A stretch of 5,432 bases of DNA. Source: an uncultured Collinsella sp. GTDB taxonomy: Bacteria; Actinomycetota; Coriobacteriia; Coriobacteriales; Coriobacteriaceae. The notes beneath the pieces are model-generated. The model saw only the letters and a list, made by a program, of their open reading frames with translations, searched no databases and was not told the origin of the DNA. Location of the stretch: positions 1 through 5,432 of the forward strand of contig CABSDO010000111.1 of the NCBI GenBank assembly GCA_902476475.1. The letters are read 5' to 3'. Positions 1 through 4,896 of this stretch are shown one piece after another; the stretch's first letter is position 1; each line of letters starts with the position of its first letter. The position numbers were made by a program, and so were the translations under genes.

Positions 1-1800
1 GGCGTCCTTGATAGCCATGGAACCGGCGATCTTGAAGGCGGCCTCGGAGGAGTCGACCTCGTGGTAAGAACCGTCGAACAGGGTGACCTTAACGTCGAGG
101 ACCGGGAAGCCGGCGATAACACCGGTGTTCAGGGCCTCCTGGATGCCCTTGTCGATGGACGGGATGTACTCCTTGGGCACGACGCCGCCGACGATTGCGT
201 TGACGAACTCGTAGCCGAAGCCCTCCTCCATCTTCTCGAGCTTGATGACGGCGTGGCCGTACTGACCGCGACCACCGGACTGACGGACGAACTTGCCCTC
301 AGCCTTCTCGACGTCGTGACCAGCGGTCTCGCGGTAGGCAACCTGGGGCTTACCAACGTTAGCGTCAACCTTGAACTCGCGGAGCAGACGGTCGACGATG
401 ATCTCGAGGTGCAGCTCGCCCATGCCGGCGATGATGGTCTGGCCGGTCTCGTGGTTGGTGGACACCTGGAAGGTCGGGTCCTCCTCGGCGAGCTTGGTCA
501 GAGCCAGGGACATCTTGTCCTGCTCGGCCTTGGTCTTGGGCTCGATGGCAACGTCGATAACGGGCTTAGCGAACTCGATCTTCTCGAGGACGATCTCCTT
601 ACCCTCGGCGCACAGGGTGTCACCGGTGGTGGAGTTCTTAAAGCCGACGCAAGCGACGATGTCGCCGGCGGCAGCGTCGTCACGGTCGATACGCTCGGCG
701 GCGTTCATCTCGAGGATGCGGCCGAGGCGCTCGCGCTGACCGTTGGAAGCGTTGACAACGTAGGAGCCGGACTCGGCGCGGCCGGAGTAAACGCGGACGT
801 AGGTGAGCTTACCGACGAACGGGTCGGTCATGATCTTGAAGACCAGGCCGGAGAAGGGCTCGTCGAAGGAAGGATGACGCTGAATCTCCTCGCCGGTGTC
901 CGGATCGGTACCGGTGACGGCCTCGACGTCGAGCGGGCTGGGCAGGTAGTCGACGACAGCGTCGAGCAGCTCCTGAACGCCCTTGTTCTTGTAGGCGGAG
1001 CCCACGAAGACGAGGTTGAGCTCGTTGGCCAGAACGCCCTTGCGCAGAGCAGCCTTGAGCTCCTCGACGGTGAAGTCCTCCTCCATGAGGATCTTCTCCA
1101 TGAGCTCGTCGTCAAAGCTGGCAGCAGCGTCAAGGAGCTCCTCGCGCTTGGTGGCAGCGATGTCGGCAAACTCAGCCGGGATCTCGTCCATCGGCTCGGG
1201 GTAGGTCATGCCCTTCTCGTCGGCCTTGAAGTCCCATGCAGTCATGGTAACCAGGTCGATGACGCCCCAGAAGTTGTCCTCGGCGCCCATCGGGACCTGA
1301 GCGGCCACGGCGTTGGCGTCGAGACGATCCTTCATGGTCTCGATAGCGTTGAAGAAGTCGGCGCCCACGCGGTCATACTTGTTGATGAAGGCGATGCGGG
1401 GGACGTTGAAGGTAGAAGCCTGACGCCAAACGGTCTCAGACTGGGGCTGAACGCCGGCAACGGCGTCGAAGACGGCGACAGCGCCATCGAGGACGCGCAG
1501 GCAGCGCTCGACCTCAGCGGTGAAGTCAACGTGGCCCGGGGTGTCGATGATCTGGATGCGGTAGTCCTTACCGTCCTTGTTCCAGAAGCACGTGGTAGCA
1601 GCGGAGGTAATGGTTACGCCGCGCTCCTGCTCCTGAACCATCCAGTCCATGGTGGCAGCGCCCTCATGGACCTCACCGATCTTGTGGGTCTTACCGGTGT
1701 AGTAAAGAATACGCTCGGTCGTGGTGGTCTTACCGGCATCGATGTGGGCCATGATGCCGATGTTACGGGTATCGGAAAGCTTGTACTTAGGCTTAGCCAT
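1..1800 (-). CDS. fusA: Elongation factor G, 3' end cut by the window edge
   Basis: This is the translational GTPase that drives tRNA-mRNA translocation on the ribosome and, with RRF, ribosome recycling in the cytoplasm. The start is ATG at 1800, preceded by a TAAGGAA Shine-Dalgarno sequence. 600 codons are visible; the family is about 690-700 residues, so roughly the last 100 (most of domain V) lie outside. Motifs seen: P-loop AHIDAGKT (18-25), switch I RGVTI (60-64), DTPGH (86-90) with the catalytic His90, and NKYD (140-143), where the usual form is NKMD. In domain IV there is GGRGQYG, and the tip loop DGSYHEVDSS with His580, matching E. coli His583 that enters the decoding centre. It starts 19 bases after rpsG and is probably cotranscribed with rpsL and rpsG. 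Codon use is strongly biased (C/G-ending), as expected for a highly expressed gene. The identification is secure. Confidence 0.98.
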   Translation of the reverse strand, partial: MAKPKYKLSDTRNIGIMAHIDAGKTTTTERILYYTGKTHKIGEVHEGAATMDWMVQEQERGVTITSAATTCFWNKDGKDYRIQIIDTPGHVDFTAEVERCLRVLDGAVAVFDAVAGVQPQSETVWRQASTFNVPRIAFINKYDRVGADFFNAIETMKDRLDANAVAAQVPMGAEDNFWGVIDLVTMTAWDFKADEKGMTYPEPMDEIPAEFADIAATKREELLDAAASFDDELMEKILMEEDFTVEELKAALRKGVLANELNLVFVGSAYKNKGVQELLDAVVDYLPSPLDVEAVTGTDPDTGEEIQRHPSFDEPFSGLVFKIMTDPFVGKLTYVRVYSGRAESGSYVVNASNGQRERLGRILEMNAAERIDRDDAAAGDIVACVGFKNSTTGDTLCAEGKEIVLEKIEFAKPVIDVAIEPKTKAEQDKMSLALTKLAEEDPTFQVSTNHETGQTIIAGMGELHLEIIVDRLLREFKVDANVGKPQVAYRETAGHDVEKAEGKFVRQSGGRGQYGHAVIKLEKMEEGFGYEFVNAIVGGVVPKEYIPSIDKGIQEALNTGVIAGFPVLDVKVTLFDGSYHEVDSSEAAFKIAGSMAIKDA

Positions 1801-1819
1801 GTTAGTTCCTTACCTTAAC

Positions 1820-2293
1820 TTACCAACGATAGTGAGAGAACGCGCGGTTGGCCTCGGCCATCTTGAAGACGTCCTCACGCTTCTTGACGGAAGCGCCCAG
1901 GCCGTTGGAAGCGTCGAGGATCTCGTTGGCGAGACGCTCGGCCATGGTCTTCTCCTTGCGAGCACGGGAGAAGTTGACGATCCAGCGGATACCCAGAGCG
2001 GTGGAACGACGGGAGTTGACCTCCATCGGGACCTGATAGGTAGCGCCACCGACACGCTTGGGCTTAACCTCGAGCGTGGGCTTGACGTTGTCCATAGCCT
2101 TCTTGAAGGTAGCGAGAGCGTCGCCACCCTCGGACTTCTCGGCAACGATCTCGAAAGCGGTGTAAACGATGCGCTCAGCGGTGGCCTTCTTGCCGTCAAG
2201 AAGGACCTTGTTGATGAGCTGAGTCACCAGGCGGTTGTTGTAAACGGCGTCAGGCTGAACCTCACGACGATTAGCTGCTGCACGACGCGGCAT
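1820..2293 (-). CDS. rpsG: 30S ribosomal protein S7
   Basis: S7 is a primary 16S rRNA-binding protein that nucleates assembly of the 30S head and lies near the E site. The product is 157 residues, normal for the bacterial family (about 156). The start is ATG at 2293, with AAGGAG seven bases upstream. Visible family features are the basic N-terminus MPRRAAANRR, the conserved early helix region ending in DGKKATAERIVY (about 33-44), and the GGATYQVP motif at 82-89 that precedes the RNA-binding beta ribbon. The C-terminus ends AFSHYRW, the usual finish of the protein. It lies between rpsL (73-base gap) and fusA (19-base gap), the classical str operon. In E. coli, S7 represses this operon by binding the rpsL-rpsG spacer; a hairpin is present there in this window too. 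Confidence 0.98.
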   Translation of the reverse strand: MPRRAAANRREVQPDAVYNNRLVTQLINKVLLDGKKATAERIVYTAFEIVAEKSEGGDALATFKKAMDNVKPTLEVKPKRVGGATYQVPMEVNSRRSTALGIRWIVNFSRARKEKTMAERLANEILDASNGLGASVKKREDVFKMAEANRAFSHYRW

Positions 2294-2315
2294 GTGAAAT
2301 CTCCTTAAGTGTCTA

Positions 2316-2341
2316 CCGTGCGGCGCTTAGGCGGCACACGG
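2316..2341 (-). promoter_or_regulatory. Hairpin in the rpsL-rpsG spacer, possible S7 autoregulatory site
   Basis: Read on the minus strand, CCGTG pairs with CACGG, followed inward by a T-G wobble pair, a G-C pair, one C-C mismatch, and CGC pairing with GCG around the loop CTAA. It lies 23 bases upstream of the rpsG start codon. In E. coli the S7 repressor site is a structured rpsL-rpsG spacer, so the position fits. The hairpin is seen directly; S7 binding is inference, and no U-run follows, so a terminator is unlikely. Confidence 0.45.
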
Positions 2342-2366
2342 CGAAAGTATCAAAACGTTATCTGGC

Positions 2367-2744
2367 TTATTTGGCCTTGGGGCGCTTAGCACCGTACTTG
2401 GAACGGGCCTGCATACGGTTCTGGACCGGAGCAGCGTCGTAGGCGCCACGGATGACGTGATAACGGACACCAGGGAGGTCACGGACACGACCGCCGCGGA
2501 CGAGCACGATGGAGTGCTCCTGCAGGTTGTGGCCCTCACCCGGGATGTAGGCAGTAACTTCGATGCCGTTGACAAGGCGAACACGGGCAACCTTACGAAG
2601 AGCCGAGTTCGGCTTCTTGGGGCTCGTGGTGAAGACACGGGTGCACACGCCGCGCTTCTGGGAGTTGTGCTGCAGAGCAGCGTTCTTGGACTTCTTGGGC
2701 ACGGAACGACGGCCCTGGCGAACCAGCTGGTTAATAGTAGGCAA
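2367..2744 (-). CDS. rpsL: 30S ribosomal protein S12
   Basis: S12 sits at the decoding centre and controls translational accuracy; it is the classical streptomycin-resistance protein. The product is 125 residues, a normal length. The N-terminus MPTINQLVR fixes the start at a TTG codon (2742-2744), with AAGGAG six bases upstream; there is no nearby in-frame ATG. The conserved KKPNSALRK segment (43-51) is intact, with Lys43 (E. coli Lys42). In the second decoding-centre loop the sequence is RGGRVRDLPGVRY (83-95): residue 88 is Arg (codon CGT, 2481-2483), where most bacteria have Lys (E. coli Lys87). Asp89, the residue modified by RimO in many bacteria, is present, as are Pro91 and Gly92. It is the first gene of the str operon here and has its own promoter, because the upstream transcripts are terminated. 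Confidence 0.98.
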   Translation of the reverse strand: MPTINQLVRQGRRSVPKKSKNAALQHNSQKRGVCTRVFTTSPKKPNSALRKVARVRLVNGIEVTAYIPGEGHNLQEHSIVLVRGGRVRDLPGVRYHVIRGAYDAAPVQNRMQARSKYGAKRPKAK

Positions 2745-2750
2745 AGCGTA

Positions 2751-2756
2751 CTCCTT
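2751..2756 (-). promoter_or_regulatory. Shine-Dalgarno site that fixes the TTG start of rpsL
   Basis: AAGGAG on the minus strand ends six bases before the TTG codon. Its optimal spacing, together with the invariant S12 N-terminus MPTINQ beginning at that TTG, decides the start. Confidence 0.85.
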
Positions 2757-2800
2757 CTCGAATGATTCCAGCTTTCTGTAAAGTGCAACGGCTTGAATCG

Positions 2801-2818
2801 AGGGGTCAGCATCCCCCT
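2801..2818 (-). other. Small hairpin in the rpsL leader
   Basis: On the minus strand AGGGG and CCCCT form a five-base-pair stem around an eight-base loop, inside the roughly 85-base leader between the predicted transcription start and rpsL. No U-run follows it, so it is not an obvious terminator. Its function is unknown and it may simply be leader structure. Confidence 0.3.
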
Positions 2819-2837
2819 ACGAAACACGCAGTTCGAT

Positions 2838-2866
2838 AGGATACGTGGCGTTAGCTGTGCCGTCAA
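2838..2866 (-). promoter_or_regulatory. Predicted sigma-70-type promoter of rpsL-rpsG-fusA
   Basis: On the minus strand the -35 box TTGACG (2861-2866, five of six consensus bases) and the -10 box TATCCT (2838-2843, four of six) are separated by exactly 17 bases. Transcription would begin near 2831, giving a leader of about 85 bases. A promoter is needed here because terminators lie after both upstream transcription units. A weaker alternative lies about 60-80 bases further upstream, with TATACT as its -10 box but a poor -35. Confidence 0.6.
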
Positions 2867-2946
2867 CAGACCACGCCGCCGGGCGTATCCCAAAATGAGT
2901 ATATTTCCGCAAAGCCTACACAAAAGGAATCCCCTTCTGTGCGCGG

Positions 2947-2958
2947 GGGCGGCCGCCC
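2947..2958. repeat. Perfect 12-base palindrome
   Basis: GGGCGGCCGCCC is identical to its reverse complement. It lies about 80 bases upstream of the predicted rpsL promoter, at the edge of a block of inverted repeats. It may be a protein site or part of a dispersed palindromic element; the function is unknown. Confidence 0.4.
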
Positions 2959-2963
2959 GGTCC

Positions 2964-2997
2964 GGGAATCCGACGTGCTTGTCGGGGCAACGTTCCC
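2964..2997. repeat. Nested inverted repeat
   Basis: CCGAC (2970-2974) and GTCGG (2981-2985) form an inner stem around a six-base loop. Outside them GGGAA (2964-2968) pairs with TTCCC (2993-2997). There is no T-run on either side, so it is not a typical terminator. It directly abuts the REP-like sequence at 2999, and the two may belong to one repeat element. Confidence 0.4.
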
Positions 2998-2998
2998 T

Positions 2999-3038
2999 TC
3001 CAAATAGGGACAGGTTTATTTTGGTCGGTTTTATCTGG
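2999..3038 (+). repeat. REP-like repeat, left copy of an inverted pair
   Basis: It begins CCAAATAGGGACAGGT and continues TATTTTGGTCGG. The reverse complement of 4781-4820 is nearly the same: 33 of 38 positions match without gaps in the core. Both copies read inward toward the sigma/anti-sigma genes. Within the copy, CCAAA and TTTGG can pair around GGGACAGG, so it can form a small hairpin. GGGACAGG-type ends resemble REP-like sequences associated with IS200-like (RAYT) transposases, but no transposase is present, so that link is inference. Confidence 0.6.
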
Positions 3039-3080
3039 GGAAACGTCGCGCTCCAGCGGTAATCTGCTCTCATCTGTCGC

Positions 3081-3103
3081 ATGGAAATCGGCGGCGTTTC
3101 CAT
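3081..3103. repeat. Perfect 7-base inverted repeat downstream of the anti-sigma gene
   Basis: ATGGAAA (3081-3087) and TTTCCAT (3097-3103) are exact reverse complements separated by nine bases. It lies just beyond the terminator of the anti-sigma gene. No U-run follows, so it is more likely the end of a palindromic element or an operator-like site than a second terminator. Confidence 0.4.
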
Positions 3104-3110
3104 TTAACGC

Positions 3111-3145
3111 AAAAGAGGCCGCTTCCCCTAGTAGGAAGCGACCCC
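3111..3145 (-). terminator. Intrinsic terminator of the sigma/anti-sigma operon
   Basis: On the minus strand, GGGGTCGCTTCC pairs with GGAAGCGGCCTC (two G-T wobbles) around a short loop and is followed by TTTT. It begins five bases after the stop codon of the anti-sigma gene, so it should end that transcript before rpsL. Confidence 0.85.
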
Positions 3146-3150
3146 AAATC

Positions 3151-4227
3151 TTACGAATAGACGATGGTAAAGGGCTCTTTCGTTTCGGTCTCCCCTGTTG
3201 ATGTATACCTCACAATTTCAAGGGTTACCGAGACAACTTGATCGACATCAATCAACTTCGTTGGCACCCAGATGTTCTCTCCGCTATTGCGCCCATAAGA
3301 AAAATATAAGTTGAACAGCCCTGCGTCGTCATCTTCGATAATCTGCTCCGATCCATCCTTGTAGCTGATGGTCAGCTTATTATCAACTGCTTCATAGCCC
3401 AAATCATCGATGTGCGTCTGGATGGAAAACGGGCTAATCTCAAGAGGCGAGTCACCGGAGCGGAGTTCCTTTGTATCGACGTACGCTCCAATATTGAACT
3501 CGGGTGTCGACGCCTCAAACCGCCTCGCACTCTCACCTTCACCCTCGGTCCAATGGATATTCCAGGTGACAGCATGTTGCAAATCTCGCTCGCGATCCAT
3601 AGCGGCAAAGTACATCGTGCCATTAATGACAGTATCGCTTGATGTGTCCTTATCAATTGTGCTGCGTGTGTCAGGCCATTCCTCGCCGAACTTCATATCG
3701 GGCGTGCCGATGCCCTGCTCTTCTTCACCATAGAGAACAAGTTCGCCAATCTCTGCTGCTGGCTTGTAGTAGTTAACTCCATTTGGATTGGACAACGTAA
3801 ACGTCACGGCTCCGCAGCCGTTTTGGTCGATTGCCATCTCATGGATATCAAGCGTATAGCCGTTGCCCTCGACGGACAGATTAACCTCCTGGACTGCGCC
3901 TTCCAGGCTTTGGGGCGCGATGCCATCGCCAAACTCTCTGGTGTAGGTATATTTAGTTCCCGATGAGCCGCCGTTGGTCCAGGTAATGGAATCCCCGTTG
4001 CCGTGGTTTCCCCAAGCTGAGGCAAAATAGCTGGAATTGATAACTGCGTAGGCGACCCCTCCGGTCGCCAACACTCCGACAAGACACCCGATTACGGCAA
4101 CATACAGAGGCTTCGCGTGGCCCTTTCGATGAAGCGGCTCGCCTGCCGCAGCATCAATAACACGGTCGGCAAGATCGCTATCGGCTTGGATGGACTCGAA
4201 GGCCTGCTTGATTTGATTGGATTTCAC
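3151..4227 (-). CDS. Putative membrane-anchored anti-sigma factor, DUF4179-like
   Basis: The protein has 358 residues. The start is GTG at 4227, with GGAGG six bases upstream. A short cytoplasmic N-terminus (about 1-40, MKSNQIKQAFESIQADSDLA...) is followed by one hydrophobic membrane segment (about 41-63, LYVAVIGCLVGVLATGG) and a large extracytoplasmic part (about 64-358), acidic and rich in Thr, Ser, Gly and Asn, which looks like beta-sandwich domains. The stretch NGYTLDIHEMAIDQNGCGAVTFTLSNPNG and the later DGSEQII...LIDVDQV resemble the ectodomains of DUF4179-type anti-sigma proteins of Gram-positive bacteria; this is a recollection of family style, not a search. No zinc-binding HxxxCxxC anti-sigma motif is seen. 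The gene overlaps the sigma gene by 50 bases, which implies translational coupling and partnership. The likely role is to hold the sigma factor at the membrane until an outside signal is sensed. Its base composition is AT-richer than that of the ribosomal genes. Confidence 0.8.
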   Translation of the reverse strand: MKSNQIKQAFESIQADSDLADRVIDAAAGEPLHRKGHAKPLYVAVIGCLVGVLATGGVAYAVINSSYFASAWGNHGNGDSITWTNGGSSGTKYTYTREFGDGIAPQSLEGAVQEVNLSVEGNGYTLDIHEMAIDQNGCGAVTFTLSNPNGVNYYKPAAEIGELVLYGEEEQGIGTPDMKFGEEWPDTRSTIDKDTSSDTVINGTMYFAAMDRERDLQHAVTWNIHWTEGEGESARRFEASTPEFNIGAYVDTKELRSGDSPLEISPFSIQTHIDDLGYEAVDNKLTISYKDGSEQIIEDDDAGLFNLYFSYGRNSGENIWVPTKLIDVDQVVSVTLEIVRYTSTGETETKEPFTIVYS

Positions 4228-4696
4228 GGTCGCCCTCCTCTAGGATGAATTTGAGCTTCGATCGACCGCGAGCTAAACGCGTTCGAACGGTCGCGGCTGG
4301 CACATGCAGTAACTCGGCAATCTCTGAGGTCGAAAAGCCCAGATAGTAATAGAGCACAAGAGGAATACGGAATCGTTCCGGAAGTCGCATAACGTCTGAC
4401 AGGACAGCCCTGGTCTCATCCTGCGCTACCGAGAGCGAATCGGCCAGGTTCTCAATATCCTCCACACGCCTCCATTGCTTTCGAAAGAGCGATTTACATT
4501 CATTGATCGTGACCCGGATAAGCCATCGACGAAGATGTTCCCAGCTTTCAAATTGCGCATCGCTTTTGAGTAACTTCAGAAAGACGTCTTGAGCGACATC
4601 GTCGGCGTCGGCGCGATCACGCAGGTACGTCAACGCGATCCGAAACACGACATCCCGGTGGTCTTCGACCGCCTGTCTAAATGCTTGTTCTTCCAT
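4178..4696 (-). CDS. ECF-type RNA polymerase sigma factor
   Basis: The product is 172 residues, typical for the ECF (sigma-70 group 4) family, which directs RNA polymerase to stress or envelope-response promoters. Region 2 spans about 10-75: the core-binding stretch ADADDVAQDVFLKLL (29-43) and the -10 recognition helix WEHLRRWLIRVTINECKSLF (52-71). After a variable linker, region 4 spans about 100-152, starting MRLPERFRIPLVLYYYLGFS and containing the helix-turn-helix TSEIAELLHVPAATVRTRLA (123-142) for -35 recognition. ATG at 4696 is preferred because GGGAGG lies five bases upstream; the GTG at 4702 overlaps that Shine-Dalgarno site. The 3' end overlaps the putative anti-sigma gene by 50 bases. 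A sequence resembling ECF promoters lies upstream, suggesting autoregulation. Confidence 0.93.
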   Translation of the reverse strand: MEEQAFRQAVEDHRDVVFRIALTYLRDRADADDVAQDVFLKLLKSDAQFESWEHLRRWLIRVTINECKSLFRKQWRRVEDIENLADSLSVAQDETRAVLSDVMRLPERFRIPLVLYYYLGFSTSEIAELLHVPAATVRTRLARGRSKLKFILEEGDREIQSNQAGLRVHPSR

Positions 4697-4701
4697 AATC
4701 A

Positions 4702-4707
4702 CCTCCC
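4702..4707 (-). promoter_or_regulatory. Shine-Dalgarno site of the sigma gene
   Basis: GGGAGG on the minus strand, five bases before ATG at 4696. Because the upstream GTG (4700-4702) overlaps this site, the ATG is the likelier start. Confidence 0.75.
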
Positions 4708-4726
4708 GGTGACGTTAATAATTCTT

Positions 4727-4741
4727 GGTGAGGCCCTCACC
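4727..4741. promoter_or_regulatory. Palindrome at the predicted start of sigma transcription, possible operator
   Basis: GGTGAGGGCCTCACC on the minus strand has two seven-base arms that are perfect reverse complements around one central base. It lies 3 bases downstream of the predicted -10 element and so covers the likely transcription start. A repressor bound here would block the promoter; as RNA it could be only a very tight hairpin. The function is inference. Confidence 0.45.
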
Positions 4742-4744
4742 TTA

Positions 4745-4773
4745 GATACGCTCTTGTCGGGCGAAATGTTTCA
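4745..4773 (-). promoter_or_regulatory. Predicted ECF-type promoter of the sigma/anti-sigma operon
   Basis: On the minus strand the -35 element TGAAAC (4768-4773) is followed after 17 bases by CGTATC (4745-4750). TGAAAC with CGTA or CGTC about 16 bases away is the known pattern for ECF sigma factors such as B. subtilis SigW and SigM. The position, about 50-75 bases upstream of the sigma start codon, fits autoregulation by the encoded sigma factor. Confidence 0.6.
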
Positions 4774-4780
4774 AATTCAA

Positions 4781-4820
4781 GCAGGAAAAACCTACCAAAA
4801 TATACCTGTCCCTTTTTGGC
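4781..4820 (-). repeat. REP-like repeat, right copy of an inverted pair
   Basis: Read on the minus strand it begins CCAAAAAGGGACAGGT and continues TATTTTGGTAGG, matching the left copy at 2999-3038 in 33 of 38 positions. It points inward, ending eight bases before the -35 element of the sigma promoter. It lies within a longer hairpin (4787-4827). Confidence 0.6.
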
Positions 4821-4827
4821 AGGTTTT
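4787..4827 (-). terminator. Long hairpin with U-run, possible second terminator after the rpoC-end terminator
   Basis: On the minus strand AAAACCTGCCAAAA pairs over 14 positions with TTTTGGTAGGTTTT (one G-T wobble) around a 13-base loop that contains GGGACAGG, and the right arm ends in a T-run. It follows the stronger terminator at 4835-4870 by seven bases, so it could act as a back-up. It may instead be simply the hairpin form of the REP-like repeat that it contains. Confidence 0.4.
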
Positions 4828-4834
4828 CTTTAAC

Positions 4835-4870
4835 AAAAAGACCCGCTTCCCTGTTGGGAAACGGGTCTTT
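4835..4870 (-). terminator. Strong intrinsic terminator after the presumed rpoC
   Basis: On the minus strand AAAGACCCGTTTCCC pairs with GGGAAGCGGGTCTTT (15 base pairs, one G-T wobble) around the loop AACA, and the stem runs into a TTTTT tract. It begins 26 bases after the stop codon at 4897 and separates the upstream gene from the sigma operon. Confidence 0.93.
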
Positions 4871-4896
4871 GGAAGGACGGTTAACGTACTAGGAAA

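Noticed and set aside
61..1818. A 585-codon plus-strand open frame running antisense to fusA, rich in Leu, Val, Gly and Asp.
   Set aside because: It is the mirror of the codon bias of fusA: abundant GAG, GAC and CTC codons rarely give stops on the opposite strand. The fusA product is unmistakable, and the antisense product has the low-complexity look of such shadows.
1721..2308. A 195-codon plus-strand open frame antisense to rpsG.
   Set aside because: Same effect of biased codons in rpsG; no recognisable domain, and it spans the rpsG-fusA junction.
2793..3062. An 89-codon plus-strand open frame in the rpsL upstream region.
   Set aside because: It consists of the leader, promoter and repeat sequences read antisense, with no convincing ribosome binding site or domain.
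2327..3103. A 258-codon minus-strand open frame through rpsL and the upstream region.
   Set aside because: Its second half is rpsL in the wrong frame and its first half runs through palindromes and the rpsL promoter. Arg/Ser-rich composition is typical of an out-of-frame shadow.
4697..4702. Extended sigma factor start at GTG 4702.
   Set aside because: The GTG overlaps the GGGAGG Shine-Dalgarno site, which is well spaced for the ATG at 4696.
2999..4820. Insertion sequence with transposase bounded by the inverted repeats.
   Set aside because: No transposase or remnant is encoded between the repeats, and no target-site duplication is visible outside them; only a passive or trans-mobilised cassette can be proposed.
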